Translations under genes and position numbers: made by a program
Notes under the pieces: model-generated
The model's database searches: none
The model's input: the letters and a program-made list of their open reading frames with translations, nothing else
What the model was told of the DNA's origin: nothing
Part shown: positions 29,751-38,008 of the stretch, in pieces
Layout of the letters: each line of letters starts with the position of its first letter
How positions within the stretch are numbered: the stretch's first letter is position 1
Assembly: GCF_014636175.1 (NCBI RefSeq)
Contig: NZ_BMDW01000004.1
Coordinates: 124,001-188,000 of the forward strand
From: Sphingomonas psychrolutea
GTDB taxonomy: Bacteria; Pseudomonadota; Alphaproteobacteria; Sphingomonadales; Sphingomonadaceae
DNA: 64,000 nucleotides
Direction of reading: 5' to 3'

Positions 29751-30131
29751 ATGACCATCCGCATCCTCCCCGCCGTCGCCGTCGCGCTGCTCGCGCTCTC
29801 GGCCTGTGACAATAAGCCGACTGAAGTGACGAACGTCGCGCCGGATCCGATGGCATCGGTCCTTGCCAACAAGGCGCCGGTCGAACTCCCGCCGTCGATC
29901 ACGGCCGATGTCAGCATGCGGTGCAAGGATAACAGCCTCGCCTTCGTTACCTTCTTCGAGGGCGACAAGCAGGTTCTGGTCAAGATCAGCAAGGACGGCA
30001 CCCCGGTCAAGCTGACCGCCGAAAAGGCCGGCGATCCGCTCAAGGCTGATGGCTATGAGCTGACCGGCAATCCCAAGGCGGTCACGCTGACCGAGCCGGG
30101 CAAGCCAGCACAGCTCTGCAAGGTCGGATAA
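29751..30131 (+). CDS. Small lipoprotein of unknown function
   Basis: 126 residues from the ATG at 29751. The lipobox LSAC (ALLALSACDNK) predicts lipidation at C22. The mature part has no recognised domain; it contains one more Cys pair (MRCKD and QLCKVG), perhaps a disulfide. The frame runs further upstream but without signal-peptide character, so that start was rejected. Confidence 0.75.
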   Translation: MTIRILPAVAVALLALSACDNKPTEVTNVAPDPMASVLANKAPVELPPSITADVSMRCKDNSLAFVTFFEGDKQVLVKISKDGTPVKLTAEKAGDPLKADGYELTGNPKAVTLTEPGKPAQLCKVG

Positions 30132-30196
30132 TTCCGCCGATTGCACCGCGCATCGGCATCCGCCACATTGGCCGTTCGTAAAAGAAGGGTTCGTTT

Positions 30197-30919
30197 GTGT
30201 CGACGATCGCGATCTACAGTCTGAAGGGCGGCGTTGGAAAGACGACGCTCGCGGTTAATCTCGCCTGGGTCGCCGCGACGGCATCGTCGCGGCGCACCCT
30301 TTTGTGGGATCTCGATCCGCAAGCCGCGTCGAGCTTCCTGCTCGCGGCCAAACCCGAAGCCAGAGCAAAGGACCAGGCGCAGTCGGTCTTCGCCAAGGAT
30401 GTCGAACCCGACAAACTGATCGAAAAGACAGCGACGCCAAGGCTCGATCTGCTGCCCGCGGATGCGTCGCTGCGCGGGCTCGACCTGTTGTTCCACGAAC
30501 TCGATAAGAAAAAGCGGCTGCAAAAACTGCTGACCGGCTTGCGCAAGGATTATGATCGCATCCTGCTCGATTGCCCGCCGGGCCTGACCGAAACAAGCGA
30601 CCAGGTGATGCGCGCCGCCGATCTGATCGTCGTCCCCGTCATCCCCTCCCCGCTCTCGGAACGCGCACTCGCCGAAGTGCTCAAGCATCTCGGCTCGAAG
30701 GCACAGGTTATGCCAGTCCACTCGATGGTCGATCGTCGGCGCAAATTGCATGCCGATGCGCTGGCGCGGCACCCCGATTGGCCCGTCATCCCGATGGCAA
30801 GCCTGATCGAACAGGTGACCGCGCGCCGCGCCCCGGTCGGCAGCTTCGCCGCGCGATCGGCCGGCGCGCAAGCGTTCGCACAGCTGTGGCAAGCGATCGA
30901 GCGTCGCATCGCCCAATGA
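30197..30919 (+). CDS. ParA-family ATPase
   Basis: 240 residues from a GTG at 30197 with AAGGG upstream. The deviant Walker A KGGVGKTT is at residues ~10-17, LLWDLDPQAASS is the A' motif, and ILLDCPPGLTETSDQ Walker B. No ParB gene is adjacent, so this is an orphan ParA/MinD-like ATPase, possibly positioning a cargo other than the chromosome. Its stop overlaps the aat start as ATGA, suggesting coupled translation, an unexplained pairing. Confidence 0.88.
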   Translation: MSTIAIYSLKGGVGKTTLAVNLAWVAATASSRRTLLWDLDPQAASSFLLAAKPEARAKDQAQSVFAKDVEPDKLIEKTATPRLDLLPADASLRGLDLLFHELDKKKRLQKLLTGLRKDYDRILLDCPPGLTETSDQVMRAADLIVVPVIPSPLSERALAEVLKHLGSKAQVMPVHSMVDRRRKLHADALARHPDWPVIPMASLIEQVTARRAPVGSFAARSAGAQAFAQLWQAIERRIAQ

Positions 30920-31689
30920 CCGCAGGGGTGACGCCGCCGCCCGAAGACGACCCAGACCCGATCCCCCCGCTCGACCCGCAATTGGTGCTGGGGGCCTATT
31001 CGGTCGGCGTCTTCCCGATGGCGGACGGGCGCGATGCCGCGGACGTCTATTGGGTCGAGCCGACCGAGCGCGCGATCCTGCCGCTCGACGGCTTCCATCT
31101 GTCGCACTCGCTACGAAAGACGCTCGTCAGCGACCGTTTCCGCGTCACCGCCAACCACGCCTTTCCACAAATCCTTGAACTTTGCGCGCAATCGTTCGCC
31201 AACCGTCCCGATACCTGGATCAATGCGCCGATCGAACGCGTTACCAACCAGCTCCACGCCATGGGCTTCGCGCATTCGATCGAGGTGTGGGAAGGCGACC
31301 TGCTGGCGGGCGGGCTTTACGGCATTGCGCTCGGCCGCGCCTTTTTTGGCGAAAGCATGGTCAGCCGCGCGCGTGATGCGTCGAAGGTCGCGATGGCATG
31401 GCTCGTCGCCCGGCTTCGTATTGGCGGCTTCACCTTGCTCGACTGCCAATTTCTAACCGAGCACCTCGCCTCTTTGGGCGCGATCGAGATCAGCCGCGCC
31501 GATTATCTCGTCGCATTGTCCGCAGCAATTTCGGGCGTGGTCGGCTCGGGGGCGTCACCCACGGCGGCTGGCGATTTCTTCGCGCTCGACCGTGGCGTGT
31601 CGTTGGAACCGGGGGCACCGCCACCCGCGACCGAATCGGGTCCGCCGAGCGGGAAGGTCATCGCGCAACTTTTGATCCACACGTCGTAG
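30916..31689 (+). CDS. aat: Leucyl/phenylalanyl-tRNA--protein transferase
   Basis: 257 residues. Adds Leu or Phe to N-terminal Lys/Arg of proteins, marking them for ClpS/ClpAP. Typical motifs are LGAYSVGVFPMADGRDAADVYWVEP, LSHSLRKTL, WINAPIERVTNQLHAMGFAHSIEVW and GLYGIALGRAFFGESMVSRA. The start is the ATG overlapping the parA stop. The C-terminal ~60 residues overlap the DUF2155 gene on the other strand for 187 nt, yet end in GKVIAQLLIHTS, so both reading frames seem real. Confidence 0.94.
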   Translation: MTAGVTPPPEDDPDPIPPLDPQLVLGAYSVGVFPMADGRDAADVYWVEPTERAILPLDGFHLSHSLRKTLVSDRFRVTANHAFPQILELCAQSFANRPDTWINAPIERVTNQLHAMGFAHSIEVWEGDLLAGGLYGIALGRAFFGESMVSRARDASKVAMAWLVARLRIGGFTLLDCQFLTEHLASLGAIEISRADYLVALSAAISGVVGSGASPTAAGDFFALDRGVSLEPGAPPPATESGPPSGKVIAQLLIHTS

Positions 31690-32150
31690 ATCGGATGCTG
31701 GACGACATTGAGCGCGGGGCGTTCCTTGAACAGCCACCCCGAAAATGCCCGGCGCCAGCTCGCGTCACTGCCCTGCACATCGACCTGTACGAAAGCGCCG
31801 GTATATTGCTCCTGCTCCCACGGCGCGGTCCGTTCGCACGCGCGCAGCCGCACCACGACGTCGCCGATCCGCATCGCCTTGCCCGGCTTCAACACGACGT
31901 CGCGCGCCGCGCCATTGCGCTTGTTGAGCAACCCGAGCGTCGCGACGCGTTCCGCCATTGGCGTTGCGCCGTAGCTCGGATCGACCCCGCCGCCAAGATC
32001 GACCGTCACGATATTGCTCGCACTAGTGTCGGCGTCGAGCGCGGTGACCGGCGTCGGTTTCGCATCGGGTGCAACGGGCTTGGTCGCCCCGCAACCAGCG
32101 GCGAGCAACGTGGCGGCCAGCATTGCGGTGCGCCAGCCTGTCCGGATCAC
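31503..32150 (-). CDS. DUF2155 family lipoprotein
   Basis: 215 residues from the GTG at 32150, which overlaps the NDUFA12 stop as GTGA. A signal peptide with lipobox LAAGC (residues ~16-20) is present. The conserved DUF2155 core is AVVLRLRACERTAPWEQEQY-like (VRLRACERTAPWEQEQYTGA), FVQVDV and FSGWLFKERPALNVVQHPIYD-VWIKSC. The function is not known; its link to an NDUFA12-like gene is common in alphaproteobacteria. Its C-terminal Pro/Ala-rich tail is the part antisense to aat. Confidence 0.88.
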   Translation of the reverse strand: MIRTGWRTAMLAATLLAAGCGATKPVAPDAKPTPVTALDADTSASNIVTVDLGGGVDPSYGATPMAERVATLGLLNKRNGAARDVVLKPGKAMRIGDVVVRLRACERTAPWEQEQYTGAFVQVDVQGSDASWRRAFSGWLFKERPALNVVQHPIYDVWIKSCAMTFPLGGPDSVAGGGAPGSNDTPRSSAKKSPAAVGDAPEPTTPEIAADNATR

Positions 32151-32539
32151 GCGTCGGGGACCCACGCTTCATAATCGCCAGTGGCGGCGGCGCGGACGCC
32201 ACCCTTTTCGAGCGCGCCGCGCGGGCGATAGGCCGCGACCGTGCCCGTTAGGTTGGGCTCGGCCGGCAATTGCCACACGCGCGCCGCAGGCAGCGCGCGG
32301 TCGGGCACGTCATCGACTTGATGGTGCAGCCAGCTAAACCATTCGGGCGCGACCCGGCTCGAATCGTTCGGGCCATTATAGATGACCCAGCGGCGCGGGT
32401 TGCCCGCCGTGTCGCTGCCGCCCTGATAATAGACGTTGCCCAGCGCGTCTTCGCCGACCCGCGCCTTGCCGCGCAGGCCGAACGCCGTGCCGATGGTTGC
32501 GCCATTCCACCAGGTGAAGGGATTGAGGTTGATGCCCAT
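32147..32539 (-). CDS. NDUFA12-like complex I accessory subunit
   Basis: 130 residues from the ATG at 32539 (MGINLNPFTWWNGATIGT). The conserved RWVIYNGPNDSSRVAPEWFSWLHHQVDD segment, read as RWVIYNGPNDSS then VAPEWFSWLHHQ, identifies the NDUFA12/B17.2 family, a supernumerary subunit of alphaproteobacterial and mitochondrial NADH:ubiquinone oxidoreductase. It is not near a nuo operon here; the association with DUF2155 is conserved. Confidence 0.92.
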   Translation of the reverse strand: MGINLNPFTWWNGATIGTAFGLRGKARVGEDALGNVYYQGGSDTAGNPRRWVIYNGPNDSSRVAPEWFSWLHHQVDDVPDRALPAARVWQLPAEPNLTGTVAAYRPRGALEKGGVRAAATGDYEAWVPDA

Positions 32540-32598
32540 GGCACCGCGCTTAGCGCGCCGCCGCGCCGCCTTCAACCGCGATTCCCGAGTCGAGGAGC

Positions 32599-33096
32599 CT
32601 AACCCGGCCGCCCTGCCCAGCTTACCCGGTCGCCCTCGGCGATGCCGAGATCGAGCACGCGCCCGCCGCGCAGCTCCAGCACCGCGCTCACCGGCTCGCC
32701 CGAGGGGATCGGCGTTTCGGACTGCGGCACCGTGTTTTCCGCGATCCGCGCGATCGTACCGTCGGGGCGGATGAACAGGATGTCGAGCGGGCTCGGCGTG
32801 TTCTTCATCCAGAAATTGGCCGCGCGCGGCGGTCCGCCGTCGGGCGGATAGGGCGCGAACAGCATACCGCCATCTTGCGGAATATCGGTGCGGAACATCA
32901 GTCCGCGCTCCTGCTCATCGGCGGTTTTCGCGAGTTCAACCGCGAAGGCGTGTTTGCCCTTACTGCCGGTGATGGTCAGCGCGATCGTGCCGCTCGGCGC
33001 TTCGGCGACGGCTGCCGTGTCAGTCCCACCCCGACACCCCGCCGTAGTGGCGAGCGCGGCGAGTGCCAGCAAAGCCGCATATCGAACTGCCATCAT
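32599..33096 (-). CDS. DUF192 family lipoprotein
   Basis: 165 residues. Signal peptide with lipobox TAGC (residues ~18-21). The DUF192 core is seen as ELAKTADEQERGLMFRTDIP, DGGMLFAPYP and FWMKNTPSPLDILFI, ending VLELRGGRVLDLGIAEGDRV. No biochemical role is established. A 59-nt gap separates it from the NDUFA12 gene and 6 nt from the cold-shock protein gene upstream. Confidence 0.9.
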   Translation of the reverse strand: MMAVRYAALLALAALATTAGCRGGTDTAAVAEAPSGTIALTITGSKGKHAFAVELAKTADEQERGLMFRTDIPQDGGMLFAPYPPDGGPPRAANFWMKNTPSPLDILFIRPDGTIARIAENTVPQSETPIPSGEPVSAVLELRGGRVLDLGIAEGDRVSWAGRPG

Positions 33097-33102
33097 CTGC
33101 CT

Positions 33103-33696
33103 TTAGCCTTCTTCGTCTTCGACGATCACGGCCAACGGCCCCTTGTCGCGCTCGACGATGCGCGCCTGAAACGCTTGTCCCGGTTCGATGTCTTCGATCC
33201 CGGCGCGGCGCAGCGTCTCGATATGGACAAAGACATCGCTCGAATCGCTCGACCGCAGCAGAAAACCATAGCCTTTCAGCCGATTGAACCATTTGACCGT
33301 CACCGGCTCGAACGGCCCCGCCTGTTCGATCAACGCTGCCGAATCGCCGCGCACACCATCGCTGCGCGACCGGATCGGCGGTTCGACCGCGTCGCTCAGG
33401 TCGATCGACAGGATTTCGCTGGCTTGCAGTCCGCGCTCGCGCACCGCCGCCAGACATTCGATCCGCGCGCCCTCGGGCAAGCTGCGTCGCCCATGCGGGC
33501 GCAAGACGGAGAAATGGATCAGGATGTCGCCGACGGTCGCATCATCGGCCACGACGAAGCCGAAACCACGGGTCATATCGAACCATTTGAGCATACCGGT
33601 GTAAACGCGCGCCGACGAATCCGCCGCCGCCGCGTCACAACCCGCTGCGCCCTCGCGGTCGATGCCGTCAAGCGCCGGAATGACTTCGTTCCGCAT
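33103..33696 (-). CDS. Protein with two cold-shock domains
   Basis: 197 residues from the ATG at 33696 (a GTG one codon earlier is possible). Two OB-fold cold-shock domains: the first with GMLKWFDMTRGFGFVVADD and ILIHFSVL (~residues 34-95), the second with VTVKWFNRLKGYGFLLRSS and VFVHIETL (~130-195). RNP1/RNP2 aromatic residues are kept in both. Such two-domain Csp proteins occur in alphaproteobacteria and bind RNA or single-stranded DNA; some are growth-phase regulated. Confidence 0.9.
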   Translation of the reverse strand: MRNEVIPALDGIDREGAAGCDAAAADSSARVYTGMLKWFDMTRGFGFVVADDATVGDILIHFSVLRPHGRRSLPEGARIECLAAVRERGLQASEILSIDLSDAVEPPIRSRSDGVRGDSAALIEQAGPFEPVTVKWFNRLKGYGFLLRSSDSSDVFVHIETLRRAGIEDIEPGQAFQARIVERDKGPLAVIVEDEEG

Positions 33697-33801
33697 CACG
33701 AATTATCCCCCGCCAAAGATGCTAGCATGGACAATGTACGGACGCAAAAAGCGATACAGGCCCAGCCGATAGGCACACAATTCGCACGAAACGAGGACGT
33801 A

Positions 33802-34353
33802 TCAGTCGCTCGATTCCAGCGCTTCACCCGGCCCGAGCGACGCGATCCGCCGGGCCAGCGTAAAATCATGACCGCCGCGAATCATCGCGGCAATGTGCTT
33901 CTCGCGCTCGGGGCGCTCGGCGCGGATGGAAGCGAACGGACCGATCCGCCGCCGCCGCGCAAACGCCATGGCCGTCTCCAACGCGCGATCCTCGACCGCC
34001 GGGACGATTGCTTCGCGATCCTCCTCGACCAGCCCCGCCTGATGCAACGCGCCGGTGACGCGGCGTTTGCCCAGCCCGCGCCGTCCCATCGCCGCCGCGC
34101 GCGCCTCGCCGAAGGCGCGGTCGTCGATATAGCCGAGGTCGGCCAGCTTCTCGGCCAGCGCCGCCGGGTCCGCCGGGTCCCCGTCCCAGCCGCGTTCGCG
34201 TATCTTGCGCACCAGATACTGCGCCAAGCGACTCCGCGTTGTCGAGAACCGCTCGACATAGCGCAGCGCAAGCCGATCAAGCGCTGCCGCATCCAACGGC
34301 GGCACGGCACGTATCTCTCTTGATTTCGAACGGTTCTTTGCTGGATGGAACAT
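33802..34353 (-). CDS. recX: Regulatory protein RecX
   Basis: 183 residues. RecX modulates RecA filaments. Tandem three-helix repeats are seen: LRYVERFSTTRSRLAQYLVR, LADLGYIDDRAFGEARAAAM, ALHQAGLVEE and the C-terminal ASIRAERPEREKHIAAMIR. No recA lies nearby, which is usual in this group. The start at 34353 is the only ATG before homology. Confidence 0.88.
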   Translation of the reverse strand: MFHPAKNRSKSREIRAVPPLDAAALDRLALRYVERFSTTRSRLAQYLVRKIRERGWDGDPADPAALAEKLADLGYIDDRAFGEARAAAMGRRGLGKRRVTGALHQAGLVEEDREAIVPAVEDRALETAMAFARRRRIGPFASIRAERPEREKHIAAMIRGGHDFTLARRIASLGPGEALESSD

Positions 34354-34485
34354 GACGCCATCATTGTGCCACAGTCGAACTCGATTTTGAACGCCCAGCT
34401 CAGGTTGGGGGCATAAGCAGGGGTGTATGTCGAAAAATTAGGCGCGGCCGTCGGCGAACGGTCGCGATCAAGGGCGCAAACACTG

Positions 34486-36270
34486 ATGATGATGGATGTA
34501 GCGGATACGCGGAAGACCTCGGTGGCGACACCGGGGCCAGCCGCGCCGAACGTGGTCGGTACCCCGACCGCCGATACGCTGGCACGACGTTTCGCTGATT
34601 TCGACACGCTGGGGGCAGCGCTCGATTATGCGGCAAGCGGAGCGCGCGGGCTGAACTTCCATGATGCGCGCGGCACGCTGTCGCGGGCTTATCCGTTTGC
34701 CGCCTTGCGCGACGACGCGCTGGCGATGGCGCGACGGCTGATCGCCGCCGGGATCAAGCCCGAGGATCGCATCGCGATCGTCGCGGAAACCAGCCCCGAT
34801 TTCGCCGCTCTGTTCTTCGGCACCGTCTACGCCGGTGCCTGGCCCGTCCCGCTGCCGCTCCCAACCAGCTTCGGCGGGCGCGATTCGTATATCGAACAGC
34901 TCCGCGTGCAGCTCTCGAGCTGCGATCCCACGCTGCTGATCTATCCGCCCGAACTCGCAGAGATGGGCGGCGATGCCGCCCGCGCGGCGGGCGTCACCGG
35001 GGTCGACTGGTCCGAACTCGTCACTCGCCCCGCCCCGCCGGTCGATCTGCCGCAGGCAAAAGGCAGCGACATCGCCTATCTGCAATATTCCAGCGGATCG
35101 ACGCGCTTCCCGCACGGGGTCGTCATCACGCACCGCGCGCTTCTCAACAATCTCGCCGCGCATTCGCACGGTATGCAGTTGATCGACAGCGACCGCTGCG
35201 TCTCGTGGCTCCCTTGGTATCACGATATGGGGCTGGTCGGCTGCTTCCTCTCGCCGGTCGCCAATCAGGTGTCGACCGATTACCTCAAGACCGAGGATTT
35301 CGCCCGCCGTCCGCTTGCGTGGCTCGACATGATCAGCCGCAACCCCGGCACCTCGATCAGCTATTCGCCGACCTTCGGCTACGACATTTGCGCGCGCCGC
35401 ATGTCGAGCCAGACCAAGGCGTCCGAACGTTTCGACCTGTCGCGCTGGCGGCTTGCCGGGAATGGCGCCGACATGATCCGCCCCGACGTGATGCAATGCT
35501 TCGTCGATGCGTTCGAGGAAGCCGGCTTCAAAGCCAGCGCCTTCCTGCCGAGCTACGGCCTCGCCGAGGCGACGCTCGCCGTGTCGATCATGCCGCCGAC
35601 CGAGGGCATCCGCGTAGAATTGGTCGAGGAAACGCAACTCTCCGGTGTCGCGGCGGGAGAAGACCGCCCGCAACGCTACCGCGCGATCGTCAATTGCGGC
35701 AAGCCGGTGAAGGACATGAAGGTCCAGATCCGCGAAGAAGACGGCACCCCCCTGCCCGAGCGCGCGATCGGCAAGATCTGGTGCTCGGGTCCATCGGTGA
35801 TGGTCGGCTATTTCCGCGATCCGGAATCGACCGATGCGTGCCTTGTCGATGGCTGGCTCGATACCGGCGACATGGGCTATCTCAGCGACGGCTACATTTA
35901 CATCGTCGGCCGCGCCAAGGACATGATCATCGTTAACGGTCGCAACCATTGGCCGCAAGACATCGAATGGGCGGTCGAGCAGCTCCCCGGCTTCAAGGCC
36001 GGCGACATCGCCGCCTTCGCGATCACCACGCCGGGCGGCGAGGAAACCCCCGCCGTGCTCGTCCAGTGCCGCACCTCCGACGAATCCGAACGCGTCCGCC
36101 TCCGCGATGAAATCCGCGAACGCGTTCGCTCGGTCACCGGCATGAATTGCGTGATCGAACTGATCCCCCCGCGCACGCTGCCACGCACCAGCTCGGGCAA
36201 ACTAAGCCGCGCCAAGGCGCGGAACCTGTATTTGAACGGAGATATCAAGCCGTACGATCTGGCGGCGTAA
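34486..36270 (+). CDS. Fatty acyl-AMP ligase (FAAL) / AMP-binding enzyme
   Basis: About 594 residues from the ATG at 34486; a GTG at 34423 would add 21. ANL-superfamily adenylating enzyme. YLQYSSGSTRFPHGVVITH is the P-loop (A3), SWLPWYHDMGLVG the FAAL-like A4, PSYGLAEATLAVS A5, WLDTGDMGYLSDGYIYIVGR A7, and PRTSSGKLSRAKAR A10 with the catalytic Lys. The overall pattern matches FAALs, which load acyl-AMP onto acyl carrier proteins rather than CoA. No acyl carrier protein or polyketide gene is adjacent, so the acceptor is unknown. Confidence 0.9.
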   Translation: MMMDVADTRKTSVATPGPAAPNVVGTPTADTLARRFADFDTLGAALDYAASGARGLNFHDARGTLSRAYPFAALRDDALAMARRLIAAGIKPEDRIAIVAETSPDFAALFFGTVYAGAWPVPLPLPTSFGGRDSYIEQLRVQLSSCDPTLLIYPPELAEMGGDAARAAGVTGVDWSELVTRPAPPVDLPQAKGSDIAYLQYSSGSTRFPHGVVITHRALLNNLAAHSHGMQLIDSDRCVSWLPWYHDMGLVGCFLSPVANQVSTDYLKTEDFARRPLAWLDMISRNPGTSISYSPTFGYDICARRMSSQTKASERFDLSRWRLAGNGADMIRPDVMQCFVDAFEEAGFKASAFLPSYGLAEATLAVSIMPPTEGIRVELVEETQLSGVAAGEDRPQRYRAIVNCGKPVKDMKVQIREEDGTPLPERAIGKIWCSGPSVMVGYFRDPESTDACLVDGWLDTGDMGYLSDGYIYIVGRAKDMIIVNGRNHWPQDIEWAVEQLPGFKAGDIAAFAITTPGGEETPAVLVQCRTSDESERVRLRDEIRERVRSVTGMNCVIELIPPRTLPRTSSGKLSRAKARNLYLNGDIKPYDLAA

Positions 36271-36300
36271 GCCGCCTCGGCGCCCTGTCGCGCTGCCCGC

Positions 36301-37077
36301 CTATGTCAGCGCGCGCCACGTGACATAGGCGGCGGTTGCCAGCACCAAGATGGCGAAAGCGGTTCGCGCTGCCGCCGCGCGGTCTGCGAGCAGCCGCGCG
36401 ACCGGAATGGCGATCACCGATCCGATTGCCCCGCCGCCAAGCAACGCGGCAAAGAGCGACCAGTCGACCAAACCGGACATCGCATAGCTCGCGCTGGTCG
36501 CAGCGCCGAACAACACGACCGACACCAGCGACGACGCCGCGGCGTTTGCCAGCGTCATGCCCGTTGCCGCCATCAGCCCCGGCACGATCAGGAAGCCACC
36601 ACCGATCCCGAAGAATCCGGCGGCAAGCCCCGTCACCGCTCCCGCTGGCGCCAGCTTGAAGGTCAACGCCGTGGTCAAGCGGACGCTCGCATCGCCATCT
36701 GCCTTACGCGGCAGCAGCATCGATCCACCGACCAGCGCCATCGCCAGCGCGAACCAGATCAACAGCTGGCTACCGTCGATCTGCTTGGCGACATGCGCGC
36801 CGATTAGCGATCCGGTCACGCCGGCGGTGCCAAACACAAAAGCGCAGGGCCATTTCACCCGACCTGCGCGCGCCTGCACCAACAGGCCGAGCGCAGCATT
36901 GGCCGCAACCGCTGCTGCCGACGTGCCGATCGCCACATGCGGATCCCGCACGCCGACGATGTAGAGCAGCAACGGCGTCGCCAGCACCGATCCACCCCCG
37001 CCGAATACCGACAGCAGCAGGCCGATGACCGCGCCGCCGACAATCGCGGCGGGATAGGATATGCTTGCAACGTCCAC
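36301..37077 (-). CDS. TauE/SafE-family sulfite exporter-like membrane protein
   Basis: 258 residues with seven to eight hydrophobic segments. The two-fold TauE repeat is visible: GAVIGLLLSVFGGGGSVLATPLL and AVTGLAAGFFGIGGGFLIVPGLM. It ends the minus-strand half of a sulfide detoxification locus, 3 nt after the rhodanese gene, so it probably exports sulfite or a related sulfur anion produced by the persulfide dioxygenase-like enzyme. Substrate is inferred from context only. Confidence 0.88.
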   Translation of the reverse strand: MDVASISYPAAIVGGAVIGLLLSVFGGGGSVLATPLLLYIVGVRDPHVAIGTSAAAVAANAALGLLVQARAGRVKWPCAFVFGTAGVTGSLIGAHVAKQIDGSQLLIWFALAMALVGGSMLLPRKADGDASVRLTTALTFKLAPAGAVTGLAAGFFGIGGGFLIVPGLMAATGMTLANAAASSLVSVVLFGAATSASYAMSGLVDWSLFAALLGGGAIGSVIAIPVARLLADRAAAARTAFAILVLATAAYVTWRALT

Positions 37078-37080
37078 GAT

Positions 37081-37614
37081 CTAGGCCGCGACCGAGCGGT
37101 TCCACGGCAGATAGCCGAGCAATCGGGCCATGCCGCAAAATCCGCTGATCCCGGCAAAGGTCAGGCCAGCGCCGACAAAGGCCGACAAACCGAAGAGATA
37201 GGGCGATACCAGCCACCCCAGAAGCACCCCGGTCAGCACGAGCGAGCCCGCGAAAATTTGCACTTGCCGCATCATTTCCAGCGGGGCCTTGCGATTGGCC
37301 GCGACCGGCAATCCGGCGCGCGCCCAGCCATCAAGACCCCCGTCTAGGACATAGGCTTTGCCGCCGATGCGGCCAGCCAGCCGATCCGCATTGGCGGCCG
37401 TGCGCATGCCCGATCGGCAGGTGAAGATGACATCGGTCCCCGCCATCTCCGGCAACGCCACCGCTTCGAACCGTGACAGCGGACGCGACACGGCTCCGGG
37501 AATATGCCGGCGCGCAAATTCGTCCTCCTCGCGAATGTCGATCAGCAGCGCGTGGCCCTGCCGAACCCGCTCCTCGACGGCATCAGGTGTCAGCGCGATC
37601 AGGGTCTTGGACAT
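37081..37614 (-). CDS. Rhodanese-domain membrane protein with DUF2892-like tail
   Basis: 177 residues from the ATG at 37614. Residues 1-105 are a rhodanese domain with active-site C66 in FTCRSGMRT; it would move sulfane sulfur. The C-terminal part has two hydrophobic helices (FAGSLVLTGVLLGWLVS and FVGAGLTFAGISGFCGMA) with a further Cys, so the domain faces one side of the inner membrane. It overlaps the regulator gene by 32 nt and precedes the TauE-like gene. Confidence 0.9.
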   Translation of the reverse strand: MSKTLIALTPDAVEERVRQGHALLIDIREEDEFARRHIPGAVSRPLSRFEAVALPEMAGTDVIFTCRSGMRTAANADRLAGRIGGKAYVLDGGLDGWARAGLPVAANRKAPLEMMRQVQIFAGSLVLTGVLLGWLVSPYLFGLSAFVGAGLTFAGISGFCGMARLLGYLPWNRSVAA

Positions 37615-37942
37615 TGGATGTCTCCACATCATCGGGACAGAAAATCGCGGCGAGCGTCGCCATCACTTGGGCCGCGGCAGGATCGGCAATCCGATAGTAA
37701 ATTGCGAGACCGTCGCGCCGGGTCGCCACCAGCCCGTCGCTGCGCAATACCGCCAGATGTTGCGACAACGCCGATTGCGACAGGCCGATGAGCGGGAGCA
37801 ATGCGCCCACCGACCGTTCACCCGCCGACAATTGGCACAGAATCATCAAGCGTCGCTCATTGGCGAGCGCGCGCAGCAGGCGGGCCGCCGCCGCAGCGCT
37901 CTCTTCAAAACGGGACACGTCAAAGGCGGCGAGATCGACCAT
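37583..37942 (-). CDS. bigR: ArsR-family persulfide sensor (SqrR/BigR type)
   Basis: 119 residues. Winged-helix repressor with recognition helix around LIGLSQSALSQHLAVLRSDG. Two cysteines, C36 (LMILCQLSA) and C102 (AAIFCPDDVE), are 66 residues apart, the same spacing as the reactive pair of Rhodobacter SqrR and BigR, where persulfide links them and releases DNA. Neighbours (rhodanese, exporter, divergent MBL dioxygenase) fit a sulfide-responsive regulon. An imperfect palindrome touches the start codon; no ribosome site is visible, so the mRNA may be leaderless. Confidence 0.9.
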   Translation of the reverse strand: MVDLAAFDVSRFEESAAAAARLLRALANERRLMILCQLSAGERSVGALLPLIGLSQSALSQHLAVLRSDGLVATRRDGLAIYYRIADPAAAQVMATLAAIFCPDDVETSNVQDPDRADT

Positions 37943-37960
37943 ATTGCAAATATATGCATT
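37943..37960. promoter_or_regulatory. Candidate BigR/SqrR operator
   Basis: ATTGCAAATATATGCATT is an AT-rich imperfect palindrome (half sites ATTGCA and TGCATT) in the 66-nt divergent gap between bigR and the MBL-fold gene. An operator here would control both directions. The surrounding DNA is otherwise GC-rich, making it stand out. Confidence 0.6.
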
Positions 37961-38008
37961 GAATCTAATTTAGCAAGTTCTTATATTACTGGAGATAGGA
38001 GCTTCCTG

